A stretch of DNA of 30,114 nucleotides from Russula earlei (GCA_025769875.1 JAGFNK010000613.1:1-30114); one strand, 5' to 3'; positions 17,599 through 26,446 are shown, counted from the first letter of the stretch. Translations and numbers: made by a program. Notes: generated by a model not told the origin, from the sequence alone.

Positions 17599-18315
17599 TC
17601 AATAATGTTTAATGGGTATATCGTAAGTCGTATTAAATGTTTTTGAGATCACTGCTGTGTCTTTCAAAGCGAGTTGAAAAGTATCAGCGCCCTGCCTGTT
17701 ATAGGCAGAGTCATATAAACGACTCGAGTAGATAAAATATCGCAGGTAAGCTGCTTCATTCGGAACATAGCGCATCAACAAAGAAGTATCGATACCGGAG
17801 CCAATAAATTGATATTGGAGAAAAAGCTCTCCATGACCTGTAGAAAAGTTAATGTTCAAGGTATCATAAGGGTTCGATAGAACTTTCAGGTTGAACTTTA
17901 CATAATTTAACTCTCTTGCCTTCAATACAATATTGTTTAACTGGTAGGCTTGATTAAAATGATATTCAGGATGAAAAACATCTACCACATAATTATTTTG
18001 ATGCGTGTAACCGCCATAAGTTGACATGCCAATAACTAAGCCATAGTCAACACAATCTCCTTGCGCAGTATAACTGAATGAGAAATTGCCATTATTATCT
18101 GAAACCGTTGAATCCAATGGTCCCAGGGTATAATAAACTCCATAAAATGTCTGTTTTGCCCCCATCAAATAAATGGTCACGTTGGGCAATCGCTTGTTTT
18201 TAACGGAGTCTGTAACAAAACCACTCGCCTGGATGATCTGCCCCTTACGAACGTCTTTTTTGCAGGACATCAGCGTTAACAGCACCAAAACAATGCTTAT
18301 CACAGGGCGTTTCAT
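17599..18315 (-). CDS. Lipoprotein with carboxypeptidase-regulatory-like domain
   Basis: The 238-residue protein has a lipoprotein signal (MKRPVISIVLVLLTLMSCKK; lipid-attached Cys18 in the lipobox LMSC). Residues 28-95 ('ASGFVTDSVKNKRLPNVTIYL', 'DSTVSDNNGNFSFSY') form a CarboxypepD_reg-like beta-sandwich, the small Ig-like domain often found at the front of TonB receptors and in surface lipoproteins. The remaining 140 residues are beta-rich with no recognised family. It is likely anchored in the outer or inner membrane facing the periplasm or surface. It is intact, ends just before the GH2 leader and is co-oriented with the PLD-like gene upstream, 57 bases away. No enzymatic residues are apparent. 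Confidence 0.75.
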   Translation of the reverse strand: MKRPVISIVLVLLTLMSCKKDVRKGQIIQASGFVTDSVKNKRLPNVTIYLMGAKQTFYGVYYTLGPLDSTVSDNNGNFSFSYTAQGDCVDYGLVIGMSTYGGYTHQNNYVVDVFHPEYHFNQAYQLNNIVLKARELNYVKFNLKVLSNPYDTLNINFSTGHGELFLQYQFIGSGIDTSLLMRYVPNEAAYLRYFIYSSRLYDSAYNRQGADTFQLALKDTAVISKTFNTTYDIPIKHY

Positions 18316-18372
18316 AAATTAAATCTTTTATATAAAATAGAAGGATCCAATATACAGACGCTTCCCATCCGC

Positions 18373-19542
18373 TTATTGCTGCTTAAAATAAAAAGTGGAA
18401 ATATAAAAGAGGATACGCACAATCACATAAGAGCCATATTGCAATAACCTGTTAATACGCGGGTAAGTGTTATACACCTTCCCGGTAACAGCTATGCACT
18501 CATTCGCAATGATCGCATCCAAATGCTGCTGCACCTGGATGGCAAAAGCGGTATTGTCAACATCCAGGTTCAGTTCAATACTGGCATAGGCGCTGATATC
18601 GTTCACGTTATAAGAGCCCACGGTTGTCCAACAGTGATCACGGGTAGCCATTTTACCATGCAATACCGAACCGGTATATTCATACAGCTCAATATGCCGC
18701 TTTTGTAACCAGCGATACATATACCGCTCTGCATATTTCGCCAATGCAATATCCGATACCCCACTCAGTATCACCCGGATCTTCACCCCTCTCCTGGAAG
18801 CTAGTGACAGTTGACGGCGAATAGCCCTGCCGGGTAAAAAGTAGCTGGACATAATGGTTACATGAGCAGACGATTTACGTAACAACTCTACATAACTCCG
18901 GGAAACCTGGTTACGCCGCTTCACCCAATCATTACGCCGCACCCGGATCAGGCATTCCTTTCCAGTCACCGGCTGCAACAGCTTATGAGCAGAAGGCAAA
19001 GCACGCTTTTTTTTACCCGGCCCCCTCCATACCTGGTTACATACCTTGGTCAGTTCTGCTGCCACATCGCCCTGCACATACGCCGCCCAATCCAGCCAGG
19101 CCGGTTGACCAGGCAGGTCATTATACCGGTCGCCAATATTAATACCTGCCACCAGGCAATGATAGTTATCAACAACCGTTATCTTATGATGCAGGCGACG
19201 GCCAAAGTAGAAATGCTCGCTCATCAATAAGGGCTCGAAAAAACGAAAATGGATCCCCGCCCCTACCAGGTGATGCAAAAAATTGTTCGAGAGATGCTGC
19301 GAAGCATATCCATCCGGTACCAGGAACACTTTTACACCACGGCTCGCCGCACGCATGAGTGCATCCCCTATTAATTTCCCGGTCTCATCCTCCTCAAAAA
19401 TGTATACCTGCAGGTGTATAAAATATTTCGCCCGGTCAATCAGTTGCTCCAGCAAATGGAAATACGCTTTTCCACCCCTGATGAGTTGTATGGTATTGTG
19501 TTTGGTATAAGCAGAGATTACCCGGTTTCCTTTTTTTGGCAT
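18373..19542 (-). CDS. Phospholipase D / cardiolipin-synthase-like protein with two HKD motifs
   Basis: The 389-residue protein contains both catalytic HxK(x)4D motifs of the PLD superfamily: His118-Lys120-Asp125 in 'HHKITVVD', followed by 'AGINIGDRY', and His295-Lys297-Asp302 in 'HGKMATRD', followed by 'VGSYNVND'. Domain halves occupy about 15-175 and 195-345. The basic linker 'RRNDWVKRRNQ' and a C-terminal hydrophobic segment (about 368-386) suggest peripheral membrane association; the long N-terminal membrane helices of classical cardiolipin synthases are missing. The likely reaction is transphosphatidylation or phosphodiester hydrolysis on phospholipid. It is divergent from the DNA-repair operon with a 63-base gap, so a nuclease role cannot be excluded, but the motif spacing and tail favour a lipid enzyme. 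Confidence 0.85.
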   Translation of the reverse strand: MPKKGNRVISAYTKHNTIQLIRGGKAYFHLLEQLIDRAKYFIHLQVYIFEEDETGKLIGDALMRAASRGVKVFLVPDGYASQHLSNNFLHHLVGAGIHFRFFEPLLMSEHFYFGRRLHHKITVVDNYHCLVAGINIGDRYNDLPGQPAWLDWAAYVQGDVAAELTKVCNQVWRGPGKKKRALPSAHKLLQPVTGKECLIRVRRNDWVKRRNQVSRSYVELLRKSSAHVTIMSSYFLPGRAIRRQLSLASRRGVKIRVILSGVSDIALAKYAERYMYRWLQKRHIELYEYTGSVLHGKMATRDHCWTTVGSYNVNDISAYASIELNLDVDNTAFAIQVQQHLDAIIANECIAVTGKVYNTYPRINRLLQYGSYVIVRILFYISTFYFKQQ

Positions 19543-19605
19543 AGCAAACTTTTCAGACGCTTCACATAAATGTGCAATAATACTATAACTTGTTACCCGT
19601 TTCGC

Positions 19606-22092
19606 ATGAAATTATACAACACCAAAGGGTATACCACGATACAGGAATGGCTTTCACAAAAGGGCATGCAGGCTTTTGCTTTCCAGGAAGAAGCCTGGCA
19701 ACACATCATCAATCGCCAAAGCGGGCTTGTAAATGCCCCCACCGGCTGTGGAAAAACCTATTCGGTTTTCCTCGGCGCAGTCATACAGTTTATCAACGAA
19801 CACCCTGGTAACTGGCAAACCAAACAAAAGAATGGTTTGCGCTTATTATGGATAACGCCCTTACGGGCCCTTGCCAAAGATATTGGCAGGGCAATGGAAG
19901 AAGTATTCTACGAGCTGGGTATGCAATGGAAAGTGGGCATCCGCAACGGGGATACAGAGATGAGCGAACGGCAGAAACAAAAGCGTAACATGCCGGAGGT
20001 ATTGATCATTACACCCGAAAGCCTGCACCTGTTGTTGGCACAAAAAGGCAATGCAGACGCATTTCATCAATTGCAGCTGGTAGCTATAGATGAATGGCAT
20101 GAACTGCTGGGTAGCAAACGGGGCGTACAGGTAGAGCTAGCCTTATGCCGCCTAACCGGTAGTTATTATACCGCCAAAAACACATTCGGCACGCCGGCTA
20201 TATGGGGCATCAGCGCCACCATTGGCAACCTCCCGGAAGCAAAAGACGTGTTACTGGCCTCCCTGCCTGCGCCCATTCAAAAAAAGAGTGTGACCGTACG
20301 GGCAAAAATGGACAAGCAAATAGACATTCTCTCCGTGTTACCGGATGAAATTGAAAAGTATCCCTGGGCAGGACACCTGGGCATCCGGCTGGCAGAGAAA
20401 GTGATCCCCATCATCGAACAAAGCAATACCACCCTGCTGTTCATCAACACCCGGGGCATGAGTGAACGATGGTACCAAACCTTATTAACCATTGCGCCAC
20501 AGCTCGCCGGGGCCATTGCCCTCCACCATGGGAGCATAGAACATGAACTGCGCATCTGGGTAGAAGAAGCCCTGCATGCACAGAAACTAAAGGTAGTGGT
20601 GTGTACCGCCAGCCTTGACCTGGGCGTTGATTTTCGCCCGGTAGATACCGTGATACAGGTGGGTTCTCCCAAAGGAGTATCCCGCTTTTTGCAACGGGCC
20701 GGCCGTAGCGGACACCGGCCCGGCGATACCAGCAAGATCTTCTTCCTGCCCACCCACTCCCTCGAGCTGGTAGAAGCCGCAGCCCTGCAACAGGCCATTA
20801 AAGAAGACATGATCGAAAGCCGGCCACCCATGCTGCTCTGTTTTGATGTACTGGTACAATACCTCTGCACACTGGCCACCGGTGATGGCTTTACCTCGCC
20901 CGATACTTTTGAAGAGGTAAAACGCAGCTACTGCTTTAGTGATATTACGCCTGCTGAATGGAGCGAAGTACTCTCCTACATTACCGAAGGAGGCATTGCC
21001 TTACAGCAATATGATGAGTACCGGAAAGTAGAGAACGATAACGGTGTATACCGCATCAAAAACAGGCGTATCGCCATGCGTCACCGCATGCACATCGGCA
21101 CCATTGTAAGCGATGCCATGCTAAAGGTGAAGCTGATGAATGGCAAGTTTCTCGGGGTAATAGAAGAATGGTTTATCAGCCGCCTCGAACCGGGAGAGGT
21201 ATTCACGCTGGCAGGCCGTAACCTGGAGCTGGTGGGCATCAAGGATATGAATGTAATGGCAAGGGTATCCAATTCCAAAAAATCCATTGTACCCAGCTGG
21301 CAGGGAGGCCGTATGCCTTTGAGCGCCAACCTGGGCCTGATGCTACGCCGCACCTTCGACAAAGCCCTCACCGGTAAAGCCCGTGAGATAGAGCTAAAAG
21401 TATTAAAGCCCTTGTTTCAGCTACAGGAACAGCTATCCCATATTCCCAAACAGGATGAATTGCTGATAGAACATATTGAAACAAAGGATGGCTATCACCT
21501 CTTTGTATACCCGTTTGAAGGCAGGCTGGTACACGAAGCCCTGGCAGCCATACTGGCTTACCGTATTGCACAGATCACGCCTATCACTTTCTCCATTGCC
21601 ATGAATGATTATGGCTTTGAATTATTAAGCGATCAACCTATTCCTATAGACGATAGCAATGCGCATGAATTATTCACCACCCGGGATCTGCTGACAGACA
21701 TACAACGCAGTGTAAACAGTGTAGAGATGGCCAGGCGTAAGTTTAGGGATATTGCAGTGATCGGCGGACTCATCTTCCAGGGCTATCCCGGTGAGCATAA
21801 GAAAGCCAGGCACCTGCAATCCTCTGCCTCCCTCCTGTTCAAAGTGTTTAGTGAGTACGAACCCGATAACCTGCTGCTGCGACAAGCCTACCAGGAGGTA
21901 TTAAGCCAACAAATGGAAGAAACCCGCCTCAGGGCTTTATTACAGCGTATTGAACACAACCAGATCGTGATCACCTATCCCAAATACCTGACGCCTTTCT
22001 GTTTCCCCATTAAGGTGGACAGTATGCGGGAAAACCTCTCTTCCGAACAGCTGGAAGACCGCATACTGCGCATGCAAGCCCCTAACCCCTAA
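19606..22092 (+). CDS. Ligase-associated DEXH-box helicase (Lhr-like)
   Basis: The 828-residue protein is numbered from the ATG at 19606; upstream codons to 19570 give a non-family N-terminus and are not favoured. Superfamily 2 helicase motifs are complete: Walker A 'APTGCGKT' (45-51), 'TPLRALAKD', DEWH (162-165), SAT (203-205), 'LLFINTRGMSE', 'TASLDLGVDF' and 'QRAGRSGHR' (363-371). The Lhr-type C-terminal half follows ('AMRHRMHIGTIVSDAMLKVK', 'WQGGRMPLS'). This matches the DEXH helicase of the ligase-associated DNA damage response cluster (TIGR04121), which acts on DNA in the cytoplasm with a phosphoesterase, an exonuclease and an ATP-dependent ligase. The PdeM gene follows 113 bases later; the ligase is not in this window. 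Family assignment is from motifs and neighbourhood. Confidence 0.93.
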   Translation: MKLYNTKGYTTIQEWLSQKGMQAFAFQEEAWQHIINRQSGLVNAPTGCGKTYSVFLGAVIQFINEHPGNWQTKQKNGLRLLWITPLRALAKDIGRAMEEVFYELGMQWKVGIRNGDTEMSERQKQKRNMPEVLIITPESLHLLLAQKGNADAFHQLQLVAIDEWHELLGSKRGVQVELALCRLTGSYYTAKNTFGTPAIWGISATIGNLPEAKDVLLASLPAPIQKKSVTVRAKMDKQIDILSVLPDEIEKYPWAGHLGIRLAEKVIPIIEQSNTTLLFINTRGMSERWYQTLLTIAPQLAGAIALHHGSIEHELRIWVEEALHAQKLKVVVCTASLDLGVDFRPVDTVIQVGSPKGVSRFLQRAGRSGHRPGDTSKIFFLPTHSLELVEAAALQQAIKEDMIESRPPMLLCFDVLVQYLCTLATGDGFTSPDTFEEVKRSYCFSDITPAEWSEVLSYITEGGIALQQYDEYRKVENDNGVYRIKNRRIAMRHRMHIGTIVSDAMLKVKLMNGKFLGVIEEWFISRLEPGEVFTLAGRNLELVGIKDMNVMARVSNSKKSIVPSWQGGRMPLSANLGLMLRRTFDKALTGKAREIELKVLKPLFQLQEQLSHIPKQDELLIEHIETKDGYHLFVYPFEGRLVHEALAAILAYRIAQITPITFSIAMNDYGFELLSDQPIPIDDSNAHELFTTRDLLTDIQRSVNSVEMARRKFRDIAVIGGLIFQGYPGEHKKARHLQSSASLLFKVFSEYEPDNLLLRQAYQEVLSQQMEETRLRALLQRIEHNQIVITYPKYLTPFCFPIKVDSMRENLSSEQLEDRILRMQAPNP

Positions 22093-22205
22093 GGGGGACA
22101 CTATGCAGGAGCAACTATGTTTATGCTTTTGCAATAACAAACCGGCTTTTTACTTTCCTCAAAAACGTACAACTTTTTTACTTTTACCTTTTGACTTACT
22201 ATTTT

Positions 22206-22901
22206 ATGCAGCCCGTTTCACATATCCTGCACCACAACACCTTCTGGTTATCACCACAGCGTACGCTGTATTGGGAAGAAGAACAAACATTGGTAGTGTC
22301 TGATCTGCACTTTGGCAAAACAGGGCATTTCCGGAAGAATGGGATTGCTGTACCACAACAGGTTTTTAAAGAAGACCTGCAACGCCTGGTAGAGCAGATC
22401 ACCTTCTTTACACCTAAACAACTGGTGGTAGTGGGCGACTTCTTCCATAGCGAGAACAACAAAGAGCTGGATCTATTTTTAAAATGGCGGAATGATCTCT
22501 CCTGGTTACCCATTACCCTGGTAGAAGGCAACCACGATATACTGGCAGATGAATGGTACCAACGTGCTTCGATTACGGTAACAGATCACCTGCAGATGGG
22601 CCGCTTTAGCTTTGTACATGATATCAGTACCCTGCAAGCGATTCCCGGCAGCAGTTATTTCTTCTCCGGGCATATTCACCCGGGTATTTTGATCAGGGGA
22701 TTGGGCAAACAAGCCCTTCGTTTACCCTGCTTCTATTTCGGGGAGCAATACGCCGTATTACCCGCCTTTAGCCGCTTTACCGGCATGGCATCCATACAAC
22801 CCCGGCAACAGGATGCAGTATATGCCATTTCCACTACCCATAGCGCCAAACGCCAGCCGGACAGGGTGTTGGTGATACAGCGGGGGAAATCCCTAACTTA
22901 G
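22206..22901 (+). CDS. pdeM: Ligase-associated phosphoesterase PdeM
   Basis: A calcineurin-like metallophosphoesterase of 231 residues from the ATG at 22206; the TTG at 22191 is less likely. Metal-binding motifs appear in order: D33-x-H35 in 'VSDLHFGK', G77-D78 in 'VVVGDFFH', G-N109-H110-D111 in 'VEGNHD', His138 in 'FVHD' and G-H156-x-H158 in 'FSGHIHPG'. The 'DLHFGKTGHFRKNGIAVP' opening is characteristic of PdeM (TIGR04123), partner of the ligase-associated helicase in bacterial DNA end or damage processing. It lies after the helicase on the same strand, and the exonuclease/GIY-YIG gene starts 19 bases after its stop, so these three genes look co-transcribed. It is cytoplasmic, with no signal sequence. 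Confidence 0.9.
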   Translation: MQPVSHILHHNTFWLSPQRTLYWEEEQTLVVSDLHFGKTGHFRKNGIAVPQQVFKEDLQRLVEQITFFTPKQLVVVGDFFHSENNKELDLFLKWRNDLSWLPITLVEGNHDILADEWYQRASITVTDHLQMGRFSFVHDISTLQAIPGSSYFFSGHIHPGILIRGLGKQALRLPCFYFGEQYAVLPAFSRFTGMASIQPRQQDAVYAISTTHSAKRQPDRVLVIQRGKSLT

Positions 22902-22920
22902 CCCTTAAAGTGAAACAGTG

Positions 22921-24279
22921 ATGTTGTACGCGATCGTGGATATTGAAACAACGGGAGGATATGCCAGCGGCAATGGCATTACAGAAATTGCTATCGTAAT
23001 ACACGATGGCATGAACATAGTGGACTTTTATGAAACACTGGTGAATCCTCAACAACCCATCCCTTTAGCCATCCGGCAATTAACCGGTATTACCAATGAA
23101 ATGGTGCGACAGGCGCCTGTTTTTGCAGACGTAGCGCCCAAGGTATATGAGTTGTTACAAAACAAGGTATTCATTGCCCACAATGTAAACTTCGACTACT
23201 CCTTTATCAAACATGCCTTTGCCAATGCAGGCTATGAATACAATGCCCCCAAACTTTGCACGGTAAGGCTTTCCCGTAAAATAATACCCGGCTATAAAAG
23301 CTATAGCCTGGGTAAACTCTGTATAGCTTTAGAGATCAACCACAGCAACCAGCACCGTGCCGGGGGTGATGCAATGGCTACCGCGTCATTATTTAGCTAC
23401 CTCGTAGCAAGAGATGCAGACAATCATATACGCGGCATGCTCAAAGGCAGGAACAGTGAGCAATACCTGCCTCCTCACCTGCCCGTTACAGAGCTGGCAC
23501 AGCTGCCGTATACGCCGGGGGTTTATTATTTCTATAACCGCTCCGGCAAGATCATCTATATCGGTAAAGCCAAAAACCTGCGTCAGCGGGTAAAAAGCCA
23601 TTTCTCCAACAATAAGGTAAACCGACAAAAACAGGATTTCCTTCGCGATATCCATCACATTAGTTATACAGATTGCGCAACCGAACTAATGGCGCATATA
23701 CTGGAAAGCGTTGAGATACGTAAAGTATGGCCACTATACAACCGGAGCCAAAAAGGGTACTTACCCCGGTTCGGGCTCTATGTATACGAGGATCGCAAAG
23801 GGCATAAAAGACTGATCGTAGAAAAGAACAAGAACCTGTTGAGTCCGCTCTATACGTTTAATACCTTACAGGAGGGCCGCAACCGTTTACGGGAACTAAC
23901 TGATGAATTCAGGCTGTGTACAAAGCTTTGCCATATCGGCGACAGTAACGGAGAGCATACCGGCTGTATGCTTTGTGATGGAACAGACACCCTTACGGAT
24001 TATAACCAGCGCGTAGAAGCTGCTATTGACTGGTTAGGTAAGAACCTGCCCACTTTCGCCCTGGTAGATGAAGGCAGGAACCATACAGAACAAAGCTGCA
24101 TCCTTATACAGAAGGGCAATGTATATGGCATGGGGTATATTACTGCCGAAGCCTCTCCCCATAACCTGCCCTACCTGCAGGAGCATTTGGAACGCCTGCC
24201 GGATAATGATTATATCCGGAACCTCGTGTATAAATATGTAGCCACTTATCCTGGTAAGAAGATCGTGTTTGCAGGTTAA
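22921..24279 (+). CDS. DnaQ-like 3'-5' exonuclease fused to a GIY-YIG nuclease domain
   Basis: The 452-residue protein starts at ATG 22921; a GTG one codon earlier is possible. The N-terminal DEDDh exonuclease domain (1-165) shows Asp7 and Glu9 in 'VDIETTGG', Asp92 in 'HNVNFDYSF', and His145/Asp150 in 'HRAGGDAMAT'. The GIY-YIG domain begins near 198 ('TPGVYYFYNRSGKIIYIGKAKNLRQRVKSHF'), giving Tyr202, Tyr213 and Gly215, with a likely catalytic Glu262 in 'HILESVE'. The C-terminal 150 residues include 'CTKLCHIGDS...GCMLCDG', four Cys that could bind zinc. This UvrC/Cho-like arrangement with an epsilon-type exonuclease is known in Bacteroidota and Actinobacteria and is thought to act in repair. 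All catalytic residues are present, so both domains are probably active. It follows PdeM directly. Confidence 0.9.
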   Translation: MLYAIVDIETTGGYASGNGITEIAIVIHDGMNIVDFYETLVNPQQPIPLAIRQLTGITNEMVRQAPVFADVAPKVYELLQNKVFIAHNVNFDYSFIKHAFANAGYEYNAPKLCTVRLSRKIIPGYKSYSLGKLCIALEINHSNQHRAGGDAMATASLFSYLVARDADNHIRGMLKGRNSEQYLPPHLPVTELAQLPYTPGVYYFYNRSGKIIYIGKAKNLRQRVKSHFSNNKVNRQKQDFLRDIHHISYTDCATELMAHILESVEIRKVWPLYNRSQKGYLPRFGLYVYEDRKGHKRLIVEKNKNLLSPLYTFNTLQEGRNRLRELTDEFRLCTKLCHIGDSNGEHTGCMLCDGTDTLTDYNQRVEAAIDWLGKNLPTFALVDEGRNHTEQSCILIQKGNVYGMGYITAEASPHNLPYLQEHLERLPDNDYIRNLVYKYVATYPGKKIVFAG

Positions 24280-24300
24280 AGATGCTTTTGCCTACATTTG
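24268..24300 (+). promoter_or_regulatory. Likely promoter of the MBL-fold gene
   Basis: TTTG (24268-24271) and TACATTTG (24293-24300), a full TAnnTTTG match, are 21 bases apart, and the gene starts at 24321. The -33 box lies inside the last codons of the upstream nuclease gene. The distance from -7 to ATG is normal for this phylum. Confidence 0.5.
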
Positions 24301-24320
24301 TTTCATACAATCAATCTTTT

Positions 24321-25079
24321 ATGAAATCAATCTTTCTTACCCTTGTTACCACTGTAGTTTTCTTTTCGGTAAATGCACAACGGATAGCGCCCGATACCGT
24401 AGAAACAGGCAGGGGCAACCTGGTTATTCAACCCCTTCAACATGCCAGCCTTGTACTATCTGTAGGAGGGCTAACCATCTATGCCGACCCTACGGGTGGT
24501 ATGGAAAATTACAAAGGAATAGCGCCGCCGGATGTGATCCTCGTTACCGATATACATGGCGATCATTTTGATATCAAAACACTCGAAGCTATTAAAACCA
24601 CTTCTACCATGCTGGTAGTTCCACAAGCGGTTGCAGATAAATTACCAGCCGGTGATACCAGCAAATTGGTGATACTCAAAAACGGGGAGGTGACCATACA
24701 ATCCGGTATATCTATCATGGCCATCCCTATGTACAATCTTCCTGAAAGTCCAACCGCCATGCACACCAAAGGAAGAGGCAATGGTTATATATTGGGTATG
24801 GGTGGAAAGAAAGTATATATATCAGGCGATACGCAGGGCATTCCTGAAATGCGTTCCCTCAGGAAAATTGATGTAGCTTTTGTTTGTATGAACCTGCCTT
24901 ATACCATGGATATCAAAGAAGCGGCGGATGCGGTACTGGCCTTCCAGCCAAAGATCGTTTACCCTTACCATTACCGCGGACAAGGTGGTTTAAGTGATGT
25001 AAACGGGTTTAAGAGCCTTGTAAACGCCGGAAATAAAGGTATAGAAGTACGCCTGCGCAACTGGTACGCTTCCAAGTAG
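24321..25079 (+). CDS. Secreted UlaG-like metallo-beta-lactamase-fold hydrolase
   Basis: The ATG at 24321 gives 252 residues with a signal peptide (MKSIFLTLVTTVVFFSVNAQ), so an upstream ATG at 24282 is not used. The MBL core is visible: 'LTIYADPTGGMENY', the metal motif 'TDIHGDHFD' (Asp replaces the first His of the usual HxHxDH, as in several UlaG-like proteins), 'YISGDTQGIPEM' (Asp metal ligand) and 'YPYHYRGQ' (last His). The protein is therefore likely a periplasmic metal-dependent hydrolase; the substrate is unknown. It is not the MBL exonuclease of the ligase-associated cluster, because that protein is cytoplasmic and much longer in its family hallmark region. It follows the nuclease by 41 bases and has its own promoter candidate. 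Confidence 0.85.
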   Translation: MKSIFLTLVTTVVFFSVNAQRIAPDTVETGRGNLVIQPLQHASLVLSVGGLTIYADPTGGMENYKGIAPPDVILVTDIHGDHFDIKTLEAIKTTSTMLVVPQAVADKLPAGDTSKLVILKNGEVTIQSGISIMAIPMYNLPESPTAMHTKGRGNGYILGMGGKKVYISGDTQGIPEMRSLRKIDVAFVCMNLPYTMDIKEAADAVLAFQPKIVYPYHYRGQGGLSDVNGFKSLVNAGNKGIEVRLRNWYASK

Positions 25080-25097
25080 TAATACGTTGTACGTTGT

Positions 25098-25138
25098 AAT
25101 GAATAAGGATCCGCCCTACGGGCGGATCCTTATTCATT
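25098..25138. terminator. Very strong hairpin terminator after the MBL gene
   Basis: A perfect 19-bp stem with a 3-nt loop (TAC): AATGAATAAGGATCCGCCC (25098-25116) pairs with its exact complement (25120-25138). It is followed by TTTGG, a weak T-run. It ends the DNA-repair/MBL transcript. A 7-bp tandem duplicate (ACGTTGT) lies immediately before it. Confidence 0.85.
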
Positions 25139-25158
25139 TTGGCTACAATATACTCCCA

Positions 25159-25188
25159 TTTGGCATTTAATTAAAACAACTACTTTCG
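25159..25188 (+). promoter_or_regulatory. Promoter of the 3-methyladenine glycosylase gene
   Basis: TTTG (25159-25162), an 18-base spacer, then TACTTTCG (25181-25188), one base off TAnnTTTG. The start codon at 25212 is 24 bases downstream, and the strong terminator just before isolates this gene from the upstream operon. Confidence 0.55.
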
Positions 25189-25211
25189 TACCCTCAAATT
25201 TTCAACCTACC

Positions 25212-25763
25212 ATGTCGTACTGCAGCGCTATTGAAACCATGACCGAAGAAAGAAAAGCTTTACACAAAGCCTATCATGATCTTTTATACGGCTTTCCCAT
25301 ACATGATGATAATGAATTGTTTTGTCGGCTGGTATTAGAGATCAACCAGGCAGGCCTTAGCTGGGAGACCATCCTGAAAAAAGAGGCCACCTTTAGAAAA
25401 GCGTATTCCCATTTCAATATTAAGAAAGTGGCTGCTTATACTGATGCAGACAGGGAGCGACTGATGGCAGACCCAGGCATTATCCGTAATCGTTTAAAGA
25501 TCAATGCCGCCATAGAGAATGCAAAAACCATCCTGCAATTACAAAAAGAACATGGTTCTTTTGAAAAATGGCTGGAACTGCATCATCCCAAAACAAAAGA
25601 GGAATGGGTAAAGCTGTTTAAGAAAACGTTCCGTTTTACCGGTGGTGAGATCGTGAATGAATTCCTCATGAGCATCGGTTACCTGCCGGGCGCACATACA
25701 GCCGATTGCACTATATATAGCAAGATAGCTAAGACCAACCCTATGTGGATGAAGAAGGGATAA
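25212..25763 (+). CDS. tag: DNA-3-methyladenine glycosylase I
   Basis: The 183-residue protein matches Tag throughout. The zinc ligands are visible: Cys4 in 'SYCSA', His22 in 'AYHD', His162 and Cys166 in 'GAHTADC', the same H-x3-C spacing as the E. coli enzyme. The catalytic pocket motif 'EINQAGLSWETILKKEATFRKA' contains the key Glu43 and Trp51, and 'GIIRNRLKINAAIENAK' is the helix-hairpin-helix region. It excises 3-methyladenine from alkylated DNA in the cytoplasm, starting base-excision repair. The E. coli Cys-Gly-Trp start is changed to Cys-Ser-Ala, which is common in Bacteroidota homologues. It is monocistronic, with its own promoter and a terminator behind. Confidence 0.93.
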   Translation: MSYCSAIETMTEERKALHKAYHDLLYGFPIHDDNELFCRLVLEINQAGLSWETILKKEATFRKAYSHFNIKKVAAYTDADRERLMADPGIIRNRLKINAAIENAKTILQLQKEHGSFEKWLELHHPKTKEEWVKLFKKTFRFTGGEIVNEFLMSIGYLPGAHTADCTIYSKIAKTNPMWMKKG

Positions 25764-25796
25764 CGCTGGTTTATCAACTTATGGAATATCGATTGT

Positions 25797-25851
25797 AAGG
25801 TCATCTTATCTTCCGGAAGATTTTCTTTGGAAGAACGAGGTGACCTTTTTT
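25797..25851 (+). terminator. Hairpin with T6 tail after the glycosylase gene
   Basis: AAGGTCA (25797-25803) pairs with TGACCTT (25841-25847), followed by TTTTTT. An inner TCTTCCGGAAGA palindrome makes a second short stem within the loop. It is positioned 33 bases after the glycosylase stop and before the sigma-factor gene. Confidence 0.6.
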
Positions 25852-25885
25852 CATTTCTGCCATATACTAACAAAGCCTTGCTAAA

Positions 25886-26446
25886 ATGCCCGACCAGGAG
25901 ATCATAGCACAAATTCGTTCCGGCAAACACGATAAAGCATTTAACTCCCTGTATCGTCATTTCCCTATGATGCACAAAATGGTGAGCCGTAACGGTGGCA
26001 CCCTACAGGATGCAGAAGATGTTTTCCAGGAAGCCCTGATCATTTTATGCAGGAAGGTGAAGGAAACAGACTTTGAACTCACTGCCCAATTAAGCACTTA
26101 CCTGTTTAGTATTTGTCGCTTTGTATGGAAAGATGAATTAAGAAAAAGGCAGCATACTATTTCCTTTCACCTGGAAACCGGGTTAACAGAACCACAGGAG
26201 CTGGAATTACAGGCGCTGCTGGAAAGAGAAGCAGCTATTCAACTGGCTGAAAAGGTATTGGTGGAGTTGGCTGACAGATGCCGGGAATTATTATTGCTCT
26301 TCTACAAAGGGCGAATGGCATTGAAAGACATTGCCATCAAAATGGGGTATAGTTCTGAGAACACAGCAAAGAACCAGAAGTACAAATGTTTGGAAGGCGC
26401 TAAGAACAAACTCAAAGAACTCAAACAATCCGTACACATCTTTTAA
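25886..26446 (+). CDS. ECF-type RNA polymerase sigma factor
   Basis: The 186-residue protein has region 2 (about 15-88: 'FNSLYRHFPMMHKMV', 'DAEDVFQEALIIL', 'TYLFSICRFVWKDELRK') and region 4 (about 122-178: 'LVELADRCRELLLLFYKG', 'LKDIAIKMGYSSENTAKNQKYKC'), joined by a 30-residue linker. The pattern is typical of Bacteroidota sigma-70 ECF proteins. A membrane anti-sigma-like gene starts 10 bases after its stop, an arrangement implying that the partner holds it inactive until a signal arrives across the envelope. Which genes it transcribes cannot be seen; the nearby TonB-receptor gene is a candidate but lies on the far side of an opposite-strand gene. Confidence 0.92.
   Translation: MPDQEIIAQIRSGKHDKAFNSLYRHFPMMHKMVSRNGGTLQDAEDVFQEALIILCRKVKETDFELTAQLSTYLFSICRFVWKDELRKRQHTISFHLETGLTEPQELELQALLEREAAIQLAEKVLVELADRCRELLLLFYKGRMALKDIAIKMGYSSENTAKNQKYKCLEGAKNKLKELKQSVHIF

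Noticed and set aside
18373..19542. The PLD-like protein as a phage or defence nuclease.
   Set aside because: Two full HKD motifs, a C-terminal hydrophobic segment and a length of 389 residues fit a cardiolipin-synthase-like enzyme; there are no other defence genes nearby.
19561..19580. CACAT-AA-ATGTG between the PLD-like and helicase genes as an operator.
   Set aside because: The arms are only 5 bp and AT-rich; no second site or promoter match supports it.
24321..25079. The MBL-fold gene as the missing exonuclease of the ligase-associated repair cluster.
   Set aside because: It has a clear signal peptide, only 252 residues and UlaG-like motifs, whereas that exonuclease is cytoplasmic and longer. 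Its own promoter also separates it from the repair genes.
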